A DNA stretch of 64,000 bases from DYRB01 sp963802205 (lineage in GTDB: Bacteria > Pseudomonadota > Gammaproteobacteria > Chromatiales > Chromatiaceae): positions 62,001 to 126,000 of the forward strand of contig CAWDHW010000004.1 in assembly GCA_963802205.1 (NCBI GenBank). The letters are read 5' to 3'. Below, one piece after another: positions 8,686 to 18,821 of the stretch. Positions within the stretch are counted from its first letter, which is position 1, and each line of letters starts with the position of its first letter. The translations under genes were made by a program, and so were the position numbers. The notes beneath the pieces are model-generated. The model ran no database searches and was not told the DNA's origin. It saw only the letters and a program-made list of their open reading frames with translations.

Positions 8686-9822
8686 CTAGTCCGTCAGGAC
8701 CACGCCGCTGGAGGGGGCCCACTCCATGGACACTTCCTGTTCCCAGGTCAGGTCCTGTTCGGCGCGGGGATTGACGTTGGCCAGGGTCATCTCCACCACA
8801 TGTCCATCGGCGACGCGGACGTGGTAGATCGACACGTCGCCTAAGTAGGCAATATCCTGCACCACCCCGCGGACCTGGTTGACTGCCCCCTCGCGGTATT
8901 CGGTGGCCAGGCGGATCTTCTCCGGGCGTATCGCCACCCGCACCGGGGTGCCCAGGGCATGGGGCTGGGGGGAGCGCATGCGCATGGTTCCACCCGCCTG
9001 GGACTCGATGATGGCCTCGTCGCCGACTTGTTCGACGATCTTGCCCTCGAACAGATTAACCGAGCCGATGAACTCCGCCACCAGTCGGGAGTTGGGGAAT
9101 TCGTAGATCCCGGTAGGGGTGTCTACCTGGATGATCTGACCGGCGTCCATCACCGCGATGCGGGTGGACATGGTCATGGCCTCCTCCTGGTCGTGGGTCA
9201 CGGTGACGAAGGTGATCCCGATACGCTCCTGAAGGTTCACGAGCTCGAATTGAGTGGCCTCGCGCAGGCGCTTGTCCAGGGCACCAAGGGGTTCGTCCAA
9301 GAGCAACAGTTTGGGGTGCTTGGCCAGGCTGCGGGCCAGGGCGACGCGCTGGCGCTGGCCGCCGGAGAGCTGGTCCGGCCGACGCTTGCGCAGCGGCGCG
9401 ATCTTGAGTAGTTCCAGCATCTCGCCGACGCGCTGGGCTCGCTCCGCCTTGGGCATCCTCTCCTGCTTGAGCCCGAACTCCACGTTCTGCTCCACCGACA
9501 TGTGGGGGAACAGGGCGTAGGACTGGAACATCATGTTGACCGGGCGGGAGTAGGGCGGGACCTCCGTTACGTCTACCCCATCGATGTAGATTCGGCCTGT
9601 GGTGGGTCGCTCCAGCCCGGCGAGCACGCGCAGCAGGGTAGATTTGCCACAGCCAGACCCCCCCAGGAGGGAAAAGAATTCCCCCTGAAAGATGTCGAGG
9701 CTCACATTGTCCACGGCGTAGACGTCACCGAACTTCTTGGTGACCTTGTCGATGCGCACATAGGGCTGTGCCTTGGGGTCCTGCCAAGGCGCCAGGTTGC
9801 GGCGATCGGTGGGGCCGGCCAT
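8686..9822 (-). CDS. potG: polyamine ABC transporter ATP-binding protein
   Basis: A 378-aa ATPase energizing polyamine import. Walker A GGSGCGKST, signature LSGGQRQRVALARS, Walker B LLLLDEPLGALD and the switch His (VTHDQEEAM) are all present, followed by a C-terminal TOBE domain (~residues 280-370). The frame continues 14 codons upstream to 9864, but ATG 9822 is preceded by AGGAG at 9832-9836 on the minus strand with 9-base spacing, so that start is preferred. Situated between potF and potH. Confidence 0.94.
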   Translation of the reverse strand: MAGPTDRRNLAPWQDPKAQPYVRIDKVTKKFGDVYAVDNVSLDIFQGEFFSLLGGSGCGKSTLLRVLAGLERPTTGRIYIDGVDVTEVPPYSRPVNMMFQSYALFPHMSVEQNVEFGLKQERMPKAERAQRVGEMLELLKIAPLRKRRPDQLSGGQRQRVALARSLAKHPKLLLLDEPLGALDKRLREATQFELVNLQERIGITFVTVTHDQEEAMTMSTRIAVMDAGQIIQVDTPTGIYEFPNSRLVAEFIGSVNLFEGKIVEQVGDEAIIESQAGGTMRMRSPQPHALGTPVRVAIRPEKIRLATEYREGAVNQVRGVVQDIAYLGDVSIYHVRVADGHVVEMTLANVNPRAEQDLTWEQEVSMEWAPSSGVVLTD

Positions 9823-9914
9823 GGGCGTCTTCTCCTGTAGGGCTTGCCCTGTGGTCAGGTGCATCGCTCGCAGGGCCCCTGGGGGGCCCGCGAGGATGGT
9901 CTGGGGCCTGGGCG

Positions 9915-11027
9915 TCAGCGATTGGCCTTGAGGCGGGTCCAGACCCGGTTGATGGCGCGCACGTCCTTGTCATCGCGCTCCGCCAGCACGAACAGGCGTT
10001 TCTTGACCTCATCCGAGGGATAGACGCTGGGATCGTTACGCACAGACTCGTCCACCAATTCCGTGGCCTTGAGGTTGGGGTTGGCGTAGTTCACGGCGTT
10101 GGAGGCATCGGCGATCACCTTGGGGTCGAGCAGGTACTCGATGAAGGCGTGGGCCTGTTCCGGGTTGGGGGCGTCTTTGGGGATGGCCAGCACGTCCACC
10201 CACACCACAGCACCCTCTTTGGGGATCACATAGCCAACCTTGACGCCCTTGTCCGCCTCGTCGGCGCGGTCGCGTGCCTGGAAGACATCGCCCGAGTAGC
10301 CGTGGGCGACGCAGGTATCGCCGTTGGCCAGGTCATTGATGTACTGCGAGGAATGAAAGTAGCGGATGTAGGGCTGGACCTTCTTCAGCAGGTCGGTCGC
10401 GGCATCCAGGTCTTTCTGATTGGTGCTGTTCGGGTCCTTGCCCAGATAGGCCAGGGCGGCGGCGAAGACCTCGGTGGAGTCGTCCATCAGGCTGATGCCG
10501 CATCCCTTGAGCTTCTTGGCCTTCTCTGGATCGAAGACCAGACCCCAGGTGTCCGGCACTGTGTCCACGCCCAAGGCCGCCTTGACCTTGTCCAGGTTGA
10601 CCCCGAGCCCGGTGGTGCCCCACATGTAGGGGACCAGGTGGGCGTTGCCCTTGTCGATGCCCTCGATCGACTTGAGGATCTGCGGGTCTATGTTGCCCAG
10701 CGAGGGCAGTTTGGACTTGTCCAGGGGCTGGAAGATGCCGGTCTTGACCTGGCGGGCGCCGAAGGGGCGCGCGGTGGGCACGACGACGTCGTAGCCGCTC
10801 TTGCCGGCCAAGAGTTTGGCCTCGAGGATCTCGTTGGAGTCGTAGACATCCATGACCGGTTTGATGCCGGTCTTGGACTGGAAGTTGGGCAGGGTATCCT
10901 CGGCGAAGTAGTCGCTCCAGATAAAGATGTGTACCTCTGGCTCGGCGGCGGCCATGCCAGAGAAGGCGGCAGGCAGGGCGGCGAGGCAGAGCAACGGGAG
11001 GCGGAGCCGGGCGAAGATCTGACGCAT
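9915..11027 (-). CDS. potF: periplasmic polyamine-binding protein
   Basis: A 370-aa substrate-binding protein with a signal peptide (MRQIFARLRLPLLCLAALPA, cleavage after AAA near residue 27). The mature start EPEVHIFIWSDYFAEDTLPNF is typical of PotF/PotD. Family length is ~370. The open frame extends upstream to 11297, but that part overlaps the glycosyltransferase and lacks a signal peptide; ATG 11027 restores one. First gene of potFGHI. Putrescine specificity is inferred from gene order only. Confidence 0.93.
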   Translation of the reverse strand: MRQIFARLRLPLLCLAALPAAFSGMAAAEPEVHIFIWSDYFAEDTLPNFQSKTGIKPVMDVYDSNEILEAKLLAGKSGYDVVVPTARPFGARQVKTGIFQPLDKSKLPSLGNIDPQILKSIEGIDKGNAHLVPYMWGTTGLGVNLDKVKAALGVDTVPDTWGLVFDPEKAKKLKGCGISLMDDSTEVFAAALAYLGKDPNSTNQKDLDAATDLLKKVQPYIRYFHSSQYINDLANGDTCVAHGYSGDVFQARDRADEADKGVKVGYVIPKEGAVVWVDVLAIPKDAPNPEQAHAFIEYLLDPKVIADASNAVNYANPNLKATELVDESVRNDPSVYPSDEVKKRLFVLAERDDKDVRAINRVWTRLKANR

Positions 11028-11148
11028 GGCAGGGGTCCCTCGGGTTGGTTGGGTGGGGTTGGATCGTGTTGGGGGACTTGTCGCGGCGAGCGAAAAGTGC
11101 GGCGGAATCCTACTGGAAAAGCCCGCTGGGTCACACAAAAAAATGGGC

Positions 11149-12279
11149 TCAACCGGGTGTCGCGACCCCCAGGGCCTCCAGGTAGGCCCGGGCGCTGATC
11201 TCCTGGCGGTATTCCGCCACCGCGGACCTGAGGGTGTCCGCGGACTGCGGTCGATCCAGGGTAGCGATGATGGCCGCCGCCAGGGCGTGGTGGTCACCCA
11301 CCGGGACCAGGGGGCCGAAGCGCCCGCCGCCCAACAACTCCCGCGGCCCGCTGGGGCAGTCGGTGGAGACCACAGGGGTGCCCAGGGCCATGGCCTCCGT
11401 CAGGGCATTGGGCGACCCCTCCCAGGCCGAGGACAGGGCGAAGAGGCTCGCACGGGCGATGAAGGGATAGGGGTTGGCCTGGAACCCGACCAGATCCACC
11501 TCGGCGGTCAGACCGAGTTGCGCAGTCAGGGTCGTCAGCTCGGCGCGCCCGTTGCCCTCCCCGAGGATCACCAGACGGCAGGGGCGTTCCTGGCGCACCA
11601 GGGCAAAGGCGCGGATCAGGGTCGGGAATGCCTTCTGGCGCTGGAGCCGGCCGACGCCAAGGATCACGGGGGGCGAGCCTGGCGGGGACTGGGGCGGGAA
11701 CCAGGGATGCGGGCAGGGCAGGGCGGCCTCGGCCAAGAGTTCCGGGGTAATGACCGGGTTGCGGATGATGCGAATGCCGTCCCGAGGGATGCGGGCGATG
11801 TGGGCGGTATCGTCGGCGACCCCTTCGGAGACCGCCACGATCCGATCCACCCTGGGGTAGAGCGCGCGGATGGGCCAATAGCGCAGAACACGCTCCAGGG
11901 AGCTGCGCCCTGCCATGGCGGTGGAAAGGTTCGTGCCCAGGCGCAGCACGATGCGGGTGTCCGTCCCCGCCAGGGCCCGGGCCATGACGGCGATGCGCCC
12001 GGCGCGGTCTTTGGCGGCCAGCATCGCCGCCGGCCGTCGCCGTCGCAGATAGCTGGCCAGTGCCGGGAGGGCGAGCAGGCCATGGCGGGCCCCCAGGTGG
12101 ATGCGGTTGACCTCCGGCGGGACCCGGTCCAGGTGGGGGCCCTCGGCGCGCACCAGAACCAGGTCAACGGTCTGGCCGAGTTCTACGAAGCCGCGGATGA
12201 GACTCGCGACCATGCGCTCCACTCCACCTTGGCCGGAGAATGAAACGAAGACGGCGATGACTGGGGGCTGCGTCGGCAT
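11149..12279 (-). CDS. GT4-family glycosyltransferase
   Basis: A 376-aa GT-B glycosyltransferase. The N-terminal Gly-rich acceptor-domain motif FSGQGGVERM and the C-terminal donor-binding signature (GVGRLQRQKAFPTLIRAF, SSAWEGSPNALTEAMALGTPVV with the E-x7-E pattern) are clear. It probably adds a sugar to a lipopolysaccharide or exopolysaccharide precursor at the cytoplasmic face; donor and acceptor cannot be told. Transcribed divergently from the GT39/ArnT-like gene at 12551, suggesting a shared surface-glycan function. Confidence 0.9.
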   Translation of the reverse strand: MPTQPPVIAVFVSFSGQGGVERMVASLIRGFVELGQTVDLVLVRAEGPHLDRVPPEVNRIHLGARHGLLALPALASYLRRRRPAAMLAAKDRAGRIAVMARALAGTDTRIVLRLGTNLSTAMAGRSSLERVLRYWPIRALYPRVDRIVAVSEGVADDTAHIARIPRDGIRIIRNPVITPELLAEAALPCPHPWFPPQSPPGSPPVILGVGRLQRQKAFPTLIRAFALVRQERPCRLVILGEGNGRAELTTLTAQLGLTAEVDLVGFQANPYPFIARASLFALSSAWEGSPNALTEAMALGTPVVSTDCPSGPRELLGGGRFGPLVPVGDHHALAAAIIATLDRPQSADTLRSAVAEYRQEISARAYLEALGVATPG

Positions 12280-12550
12280 GGGCCTGCTCGCGGGGCTTAA
12301 GGGTATTCAGGCGGCGGACCTGGTTGGTTGCGCCAACCTGGCCTCGGGGTATGATACCAGCTCATCCCTCCCGGCTTTTGCCTGGCCCTAATGGTCGGGG
12401 AGCTGTGAACGCCTCGGGCGGCATGGGCCGGCCATCCCCCCCGATGCGGCTGGCGATCAGCCGCTGCCGAGGCTCTGAGTCGCGTCGCCCGTGCGGCCGC
12501 CGGGTACCTTGGGTCTCGGCATTCCTTTGGTACCACTCAAGGTGACTGTC
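12280..12550. promoter_or_regulatory. divergent intergenic region between two glycosyltransferase genes
   Basis: About 270 bases separating divergently transcribed genes, so both promoters should lie here. No confident -35/-10 pair or operator was identified. Confidence 0.4.
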
Positions 12551-14490
12551 ATGGCCGAACTCAGCCCGCCGTCCCTGGATGCCCTGCCGCCGGGCCAACC
12601 CCAAGCCTGGCGACCCCCTCGGATGGCCTGGCTCTGGGTCCTGCTGCTGGCCCTGGCCTACATCCTGCCGGGACTGACCGGTCACGTCCCCTGGACACAC
12701 GATGAGGCAAGGACCTTCGCCCTCATCGATGCCATGGTCACCACTGGGGACCTGGTGGTGCCGGCCCTGGCCTCGGGGCCTGTCCTGGAAAGGCCGCCGG
12801 CCTACGCCATCAGCGCCGTCGGGATGGTGCGTCTGGTGGGCGACTGGCTGCCGAGGCACGACGCGGCCCGGCTCACCACCGGGGTTTACCTTGCCGTGGT
12901 CTTCCTCTTCACAGGACTCCTGGGGAGGCGCGCCTGGGGGCCTGGCTTCGGCAACATCGCCGTCCTTGCCCTCATCGGCACCCTGGGGCTCCTGGCGCAG
13001 GGCCACTTCATGTCCCCGCAGGTCCCCTTCGCCGCGGGCATGGCCATGGGCCTTTATGGGCTCTTGCGGGCTTGTACCTCGGTGATTTGGGGTGGGCTCT
13101 GGCTCGGGATCGGGGCCGGGCTCGCGTTCCTCTCTCAGGGGGTGCTGGGGCCCGCGCTCCTCGGTGTCACGGCCTTGATCTTGCCCCTGTTGTTCGGCGA
13201 CTGGCGCAACCGGGCCTACCCGCGCGCCTTGCTGGTGGCCTCTGTCTTCGTGGCGCCCTGGCTGCTGGCGTGGCCGGCGGCGCTGTATCTGCGCGACCCG
13301 GGCCTGTTCCAGCTTTGGTGGGAGGCCGTCGATCCCTGGCGGTTGCTCTGGACCGGTGCGTTCGACCCAACCGCGCCGATGGCCTTCTGGCGGCACACCC
13401 TGCCCTGGGTCAGTTTCCCCCTGCTGCCGCTGGCTCTGTGGACCCTGCTGCGGCACCCACGGCTCGCCTTCGGCAATCCCGGGGTGCGGCTGGCGCTGGT
13501 GACCTCGACGGCCGGCTGGGCCATGGTCCTTGCCGCAGGTAGCGTCCAGATGATCGATGCACTGCCGTTGCTGGTCCCACTGGCGGTTATCGCCGCGGGC
13601 GGCGTGCGTTCCTTGCCTGGGTGGTTGGTGGGACTCTGCTACTGGCTCTGCGGCCTGGTCTTCGCGGCCCTCGCCATGGGCCTGTGGGCGCTCTGGGGCT
13701 TCGGTCTGGCGGATGGCCAGCCACCCCAATGGCCCGCCCTGGGGCGCTACCTGCCCCTGGATTTCCACCCGACCCTGGACCGCAATGCCGCCCTGCTGGC
13801 CCTGGCCTTGACCCTGGCCTGGCTGCTCACACTGGTGCGCCTGCATCCGCCGCGCGCCGCGGCCCTGGTGGCCTGGCCCATGGGGCTGACCCTGGTCTGG
13901 GGATTGACCTGGCTGCTGCACCTGCCGTGGCTGAATGTGGCCGCCAGCGACTTCCAGGTTTTCACTACCCTGGCGGCGCAGGTCCCGGTGGAGGCGCGCT
14001 CCGGGCCGGGTTGCATCGCGACCCCCCAGGCGACCCCCCAGCGACCAGGAACCCGGCGGAGGCCACGGACTGGCCTCAGATGCGCCTTCGGGAGTCTGAG
14101 CGTGCCCTGCTGCACACCTACGGTGGCATCCGGGTCCGCACTGCCGCGAGCCCGGCGGAGGTCTCCTGCGACTGGCTGGTGTTGGAGGTCCCCGAGGGGC
14201 GGCCGGTGGAGTTGGTGGACCTGGGCTCGGGCTGGGAGCGGGTGTGGGAGGGTCGGCGGCGGGCGGACGGGCCTGGGAGCTTCCTCCTGTACCGGCGGGT
14301 CACCACGGTCGGCCAACCCGAGCCTGAGGTCGATCCACCCCAGGCCGTGCCGTCGGTTCCAGCCGCGGGGGCCGGGTCTCTGCCGGGTCCCGAACCCCAG
14401 GCGACCCCGGTTCCAGAGCCGGTGGTGCAACCCGATGCCGAGCCGCCGGCGGCCCCGCCACCGCCGCTGGAGGCCGGCCCCCATGTCTGA
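12551..14490 (+). CDS. ArnT/GT39-like membrane glycosyltransferase (apparent frameshift)
   Basis: A polytopic membrane glycosyltransferase of the dolichyl-phosphate-mannose/ArnT type. It has an N-terminal helix, the periplasmic acidic motif HDEAR at about residues 55-59, roughly 11 hydrophobic segments, then a soluble C-terminal domain. ATG 12551 follows AAGGTGA. The reading frame stays sensible to about 14020. Beyond two C6 runs (14022-14027 and 14034-14039) the protein-like sequence (DWPQMRLRESERALLHTYGG) continues in the -1-shifted frame, ending at 14490 in a Pro-rich tail. One missing C would join both halves into about 646 aa. The unshifted frame runs by chance into lutA, so a naive call gives a false ~900-aa fusion. 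Confidence 0.75.
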
Positions 14491-15253
14491 GCCTATGCCG
14501 ACGCACCGACCCCAGGCCGTCTACGTCTTCGGCACCTGCCTCATCGACACCCTGTTTCCCCAGGCGGGTCTGAGTGCCATGCGCCTGTTGCGGGAGGCCG
14601 GGGTCCGGGTCATCTACCCCCAGGGCCAGACCTGCTGCGGTCAACCGGCCTACAACTCGGGCTATCGCGACGAGGCCCGCCGCGTCGCGATAGCCCAACT
14701 TGCCGCCTTCCCCCTGGACCTGCCGGTGGTGGTCCCATCCGCCTCCTGCGCCGGCATGCTCAAGGTCCAGTACCCGGTCCTCTTCGCCGGGACGCCAGAT
14801 CAGGCCCGCGCGGAGTCCCTGGCTGCGAGGGTCTACGAGCTGACGGACTTTCTGGTGCGGGTGCTGGACTACCAGCCCAGGGACTTAGGGAATCCGGTCA
14901 AGGTCGCCCTGCACAACTCCTGCTCCGCCCGCCGCGAGATGGGGGTCGCCGGGGCGGCGACCGCCCTGCTGGGTCGCCTGGCCCAGGTCACGGCCGTCGA
15001 GCCCGAGCGCGCCACCGAGTGCTGTGGCTTCGGCGGGGCCTTCGCCGTCAAGCAGCCGGAGCTGTCCGCCGCCATGACCGGGGACAAGGCCGATGCCATC
15101 GTCTCCACCGGCGCGCAAGTCCTGGTGGGCCAGGACTGCGGCTGCCTCATGAGCCTGAGCGGGACCTTTGCCCGGCGCCGGGAGCGCGGCGGCAGTGGCC
15201 CCGAGGTCATGCACATCGCCGAGTTTCTGTGGGGGCGCACCCATGACCACTGA
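14483..15253 (+). CDS. lutA: lactate oxidation Fe-S protein LutA/LldE
   Basis: A 256-aa protein with the two CCG-type domains of the LutA/GlpC-like family: TCCGQPAYNSGY in the first half and ECCGFGGAFAVK in the second, the Cys residues binding Fe-S cofactors. With LutB and LutC it oxidizes L-lactate to pyruvate at the membrane. ATG 14483 overlaps the end of the preceding glycosyltransferase by 8 bp; an alternative ATG is at 14495. Overlaps lutB, forming the lutABC operon. Confidence 0.92.
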   Translation: MSEPMPTHRPQAVYVFGTCLIDTLFPQAGLSAMRLLREAGVRVIYPQGQTCCGQPAYNSGYRDEARRVAIAQLAAFPLDLPVVVPSASCAGMLKVQYPVLFAGTPDQARAESLAARVYELTDFLVRVLDYQPRDLGNPVKVALHNSCSARREMGVAGAATALLGRLAQVTAVEPERATECCGFGGAFAVKQPELSAAMTGDKADAIVSTGAQVLVGQDCGCLMSLSGTFARRRERGGSGPEVMHIAEFLWGRTHDH

Positions 15254-16676
15254 GTTCCGCATCCGGGTGGAGGACGCCCTGGGTCGCGACCGCGTCCGCG
15301 CCAACATCCGCCGCGCCATGGACGGGCTCGTGGCCAAGCGGCGCAACGCCTTTGCCGACGCCACCGAACTTGAGTCCCTGCGCGACCAGGGGGCGCTGAT
15401 CCGCGCCGCGGCCCTGGCCGATCTGCCGCATCTGCTTGAGACCCTGGAGCGCAACTGCACCGCCAACGGGATCAAAGTCCATTGGGCGGAGGACGCCGCC
15501 GCCGGCAATCGCATCGTCTTCGATGTCATGGCACGGGAGGGGGCGGACCTGCTCATCAAGGGCAAGTCCATGGTCTCCGAGGAGATGGGCCTCAACCACT
15601 ACCTGGAGCGCCTGGGGATCGAGGTGGTGGAGACGGACCTGGGGGAGTTCATCATCCAGCAGGCCGGAGAGGCGCCCTCCCACATCGTGGCCCCGGCGGT
15701 GCACAAGGACCGCCACGAGATCGCGGAGTTGTTCCGGGCCAAGTTCCCGGCCAGTGTCCCCGCGGGTCCCGGCGGCGAGGACATCGAGGCCCTGACGGCC
15801 TCCGCCCGCCGACTGCTGCGCGTCAAGTTCCAGCAGGCGCGGGTCGGGCTGTCCGGGGTCAACTTTGCGGTGGCCGAGACCGGGACCCTCTGCCTGGTGG
15901 AGAACGAGGGCAACGGGCGCCTGTCCACCACGGCCCCGGAGGTCCACATCGCCGTCATGGGCATCGAAAAGGTGGTAGCCCGCCTGGATCAGATCCCGCC
16001 GCTCCTGACGTTGCTCACACGCTCCGCCACCGGCCAGCCCATCACCACCTACTTCAACATGATCAGCGGGCCGCGCCGCTTGGGGGAGAAGGACGGACCG
16101 CGGGAGGTCCATCTGGTCCTGCTCGACAACGGCCGCTCTCGCATCCATGCCGACCCTGAGCTGCGCGCCAGCCTGCGCTGCATCCGCTGCGCCGCCTGCA
16201 TCAATCATTGTCCCATCTACAACCGCCTGGGGGGGCATGCCTACGGCACCGTCTACCCGGGCCCCATCGGGACCGTCATCGAGCCCCAGTTCCAAGGTCT
16301 GCTGGGGCAGGGGGAGCTGGCCAGCGCCTCGACCCTGTGCGGGGCCTGCGGCGAGGTCTGCCCGGTGCGCATCCCATTGCCAACGCTCATCAATCGGCTG
16401 CGCTGGGAGGGCGTGCGCACCGATGCCGGTGCGGACCCCGCCGGCGTCCTCCAGCGGGGGACGCTGCGCAAGCCCGTTGAGGCCCTGGCCTGGCGCCTGT
16501 GGGCCTGGCTCCACGCCAACCCAGGGATGTACCGCCTCGCCACCGGTATGGCCGCAAGGTTACGGGGCCTGCAACCGAAGCGGCTGGGGCCTTGGAGCCA
16601 TACGCGCAGCGGCCCCCGCCTGGCGGCCAAGGGCCTGCACCGCCTGGCGCGGGAGGAGGGCATCCCCCATGAGTGA
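15243..16676 (+). CDS. lutB: lactate oxidation Fe-S protein LutB/LldF
   Basis: A 477-aa protein with an LUD domain in the N-terminal ~300 residues and a ferredoxin-like region with two 4Fe-4S motifs (CIRCAACINHCP from C313, and CGACGEVCPVR). Length agrees with LutB (~475 aa). ATG 15243 lies inside the lutA 3' end, and the gene overlaps lutC by 8 bp, so the three are translationally coupled. Electrons presumably pass to the quinone pool. Confidence 0.94.
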   Translation: MTTEFRIRVEDALGRDRVRANIRRAMDGLVAKRRNAFADATELESLRDQGALIRAAALADLPHLLETLERNCTANGIKVHWAEDAAAGNRIVFDVMAREGADLLIKGKSMVSEEMGLNHYLERLGIEVVETDLGEFIIQQAGEAPSHIVAPAVHKDRHEIAELFRAKFPASVPAGPGGEDIEALTASARRLLRVKFQQARVGLSGVNFAVAETGTLCLVENEGNGRLSTTAPEVHIAVMGIEKVVARLDQIPPLLTLLTRSATGQPITTYFNMISGPRRLGEKDGPREVHLVLLDNGRSRIHADPELRASLRCIRCAACINHCPIYNRLGGHAYGTVYPGPIGTVIEPQFQGLLGQGELASASTLCGACGEVCPVRIPLPTLINRLRWEGVRTDAGADPAGVLQRGTLRKPVEALAWRLWAWLHANPGMYRLATGMAARLRGLQPKRLGPWSHTRSGPRLAAKGLHRLAREEGIPHE

Positions 16677-17358
16677 CCCGCGCGCGCGCATCCTTGCCCG
16701 ACTTCGGGCCGGCCTCGCCGGGTCAGCGACCCCGGCGCCGGTCGCGATTCCGGTACGCCGCTTCGACTGGACCCCGGAAGAACGTCTGAGCCGCTTTCGC
16801 GAACGCCTCGAGGCCGTGCGCGGGGAGTGCCATCGGGTGGGCGAGGATTGGCCGGTGTTCTTGGCGGACCTGCTGCGGCGGCGCGGGGTGCGCAACCTGC
16901 TGATCCCGGACGGCGACCTGGCGGGCCCCGACGCCGGGGCCGACCCTGTGGCGGCCTTGATCGCCGCCTGGCCCGAGCCTGAGGCCATGCCCTTGATCCC
17001 CTACCGCGACCCCATCGATGCCTGGCGCGACCGGCTCTTCGCGGACATCGACGCCGGCTTCACCACCTGCCTTGGTGCCATCGCCGAGACCGGGTCCCTG
17101 GCCCTATGGCCGAGCCCGCGGGAGCCGCGGCTCTTGTCCCTGGTGCCGCCCATCCACGTCTGCCTGCTGGACGCTGGGGCCATCTGGTCCAGCTTCGCCG
17201 AGCTGATGGACGGCCTGGGTTGGGCGAGGGGGATGCCCACCAATGCCCTGCTGATCACGGGCCCGTCCAAGTCCGCGGACATCGAGCAAACGCTGGCCTA
17301 TGGGGTGCACGGACCCAAGGAGCTGATCGTCCTGGTGCGGGACCGGGTTGAAGGATGA
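16669..17358 (+). CDS. lutC: lactate utilization protein LutC/LldG
   Basis: A 229-aa LUD-domain protein, third component of the LutABC lactate dehydrogenase complex. The hallmark stretch AIAETGSLALWPSPREPRLLSLVPPIH and the C-terminal TGPSKSADIEQTLAYGVHGPKE motif are present. The start ATG overlaps the lutB stop, and its own stop overlaps the next gene (ATGA). No lactate permease is seen nearby. Confidence 0.93.
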   Translation: MSDPRARILARLRAGLAGSATPAPVAIPVRRFDWTPEERLSRFRERLEAVRGECHRVGEDWPVFLADLLRRRGVRNLLIPDGDLAGPDAGADPVAALIAAWPEPEAMPLIPYRDPIDAWRDRLFADIDAGFTTCLGAIAETGSLALWPSPREPRLLSLVPPIHVCLLDAGAIWSSFAELMDGLGWARGMPTNALLITGPSKSADIEQTLAYGVHGPKELIVLVRDRVEG

Positions 17359-17999
17359 AGGCGGCCGCCAACGCCATGGCCTTGCCCGAGACTCAGACCC
17401 AGACCGAGGCCATCGCCGCGGCCCTGGCCGAGACCGGCTGGTGCGTCACCGACGCCTTCCTGTCCCCGGCCTTGGTCGCAGCCCTGCGCGACGAGGCCCA
17501 GACCCTGTTGGGGGCTGGGGCCTTCCACCGCGCAGGGATCGGGCGCGGGGCCGCCTTGCAGGTTCGCGACGCCGTGCGCGGCGACCAGGTCCTGTGGCTC
17601 GACGCCGCTACCGCCACCCCGGCCCAGGCCGCCTACCTGAGGGCCATCGAGGGGCTGCGCCAGACCCTCAATCGCACCCTCTACCTCGGCCTGTTCGACT
17701 TCGAGGGGCACCTGGCCGTGTATCCGCCGGGGAGCTTCTACCGCCGTCACCTCGACCGCTTCCGTGGGGTGGAGGCGCGCACCGTCACCTGCGTCTGTTA
17801 CCTCAACGCCGATTGGAGCGAGGCCGATGGGGGCCAGTTGCGCCTGTACCCGGACCCGGACGCGCCCGAGGCGGGGATCGAGGTCCTGCCGCTGGGCGGG
17901 CGCCTGGTGACCTTCCTGAGCGATGGGTTGCCCCACGAGGTCCTGCCGGCACGGCGCGAGCGCGTCAGCATCACCGGCTGGCTCAAGCGGCGGGAGTGA
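17355..17999 (+). CDS. 2-oxoglutarate/Fe(II)-dependent dioxygenase, prolyl-4-hydroxylase-like
   Basis: A 214-aa double-stranded beta-helix oxygenase of the SM-20/EGL-9 prolyl hydroxylase-like group. Fe(II) ligands appear as H132-x-D134 (RRHLDRF) and H194 (LPHEVLPA), with Arg200-203 in place to bind 2-oxoglutarate. Coupled to lutC by a 4-bp overlap; an internal ATG at 17379 is a possible alternative start. The substrate is unknown. Its placement at the end of lutABC may only reflect operon tagging. Confidence 0.88.
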   Translation: MKAAANAMALPETQTQTEAIAAALAETGWCVTDAFLSPALVAALRDEAQTLLGAGAFHRAGIGRGAALQVRDAVRGDQVLWLDAATATPAQAAYLRAIEGLRQTLNRTLYLGLFDFEGHLAVYPPGSFYRRHLDRFRGVEARTVTCVCYLNADWSEADGGQLRLYPDPDAPEAGIEVLPLGGRLVTFLSDGLPHEVLPARRERVSITGWLKRRE

Positions 18000-18821
18000 C
18001 TGTGGGAGCGCCGTCTCGGCCGCCGATCCCGTCGCGGCTTTTGGCCAGGGATGGCCAGTATCCCAGGGGCGCAGGGAGCGGCCCCTGAGACTACCTCCCC
18101 CATCCCTGGGGTCGCCGGCGCGACCGGGCGAGGCGAAGCGAGCCCGGTGCCTCGGTCGGGCCCGGACAGCGGCTGCTGCCCCAGTGTTGGCGCTTGACCT
18201 CATCGCACCGGATTTTCTCGGACTGAATCGCGCCAACTCGCCCGGATTGCTCCACCACCGCCAATCATCCCCCAGAGGCTTCACAAACCTCGCTCGTCCT
18301 CAGCTATACGGTGATCGCAATCGGCCAGTTGCCGGTCACTCGCCGCTCCGGCGATGGTGGCAGGTTCATGCCGGCTTTCGGACACTGATCACCTAGCCAT
18401 TGAGAGGCGGCATCTGTTAAGGGTTATCAGATGCCTGCCGCCGACGGAGACCGGTTGGGGGAGCCACGGCAGTGGAGAAAGGCAGCGGGCTAGGAAGCGG
18501 AGCGCGGTCGGCGGTAGGCGTCTGATAAGCCTCGGGGGAGGAAACCGCGGGAGGGTGGGTGATGGGGCTGGGCTGACGCCGGGCTATGGGGATTGGTTTG
18601 GGCGGGGCTGGGGTTGGGCCGGCGGGAACTGCCCGTGGACAGGGCGGGCCTGGGGTTCAACCAGCCTGGCTGGGTAGCGATGGCGGCGCTCGGGCGGGGT
18701 CGCGATGCTGGTCGGGAGGCGCGCAAGGCGGCGGGTGCGGGTTGCGGCCAAGCGGCGCCGTCGCTGGCGCTGGACCAGCGAATCAGGGGCCGGGAGGGTG
18801 GACGCCGGGAGTCGGTCGGCC
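18000..18821. other. long non-coding stretch downstream of the IS91-type transposase
   Basis: About 820 bases with no credible gene. The first ~120 bases contain GC-rich short repeats. Bases 18410-18434 can form a 7-bp stem (GCATCTG/CAGATGC), overlapping a long 22-bp inverted repeat at 18424-18528 (separate entry). The proximal part probably belongs to the IS91-type element's downstream (origin) end. Where the element ends is not resolved. Confidence 0.5.
18424..18528. repeat. 22-bp imperfect inverted repeat, candidate IS end structure
   Basis: Bases 18424-18445 and 18507-18528 are reverse complements with 2 mismatches in 22, separated by 61 bases. They lie about 300 bases beyond the transposase stop, in the expected direction of the replication origin end of an IS91-type element, which typically carries hairpins. 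They could equally be an unrelated structured repeat. Confidence 0.5.

Noticed and set aside
12551..15253. Single fused glycosyltransferase-LutA protein
   Set aside because: The middle part is not protein-like, while the shifted frame gives a sensible glycosyltransferase tail, and lutA has its own start.
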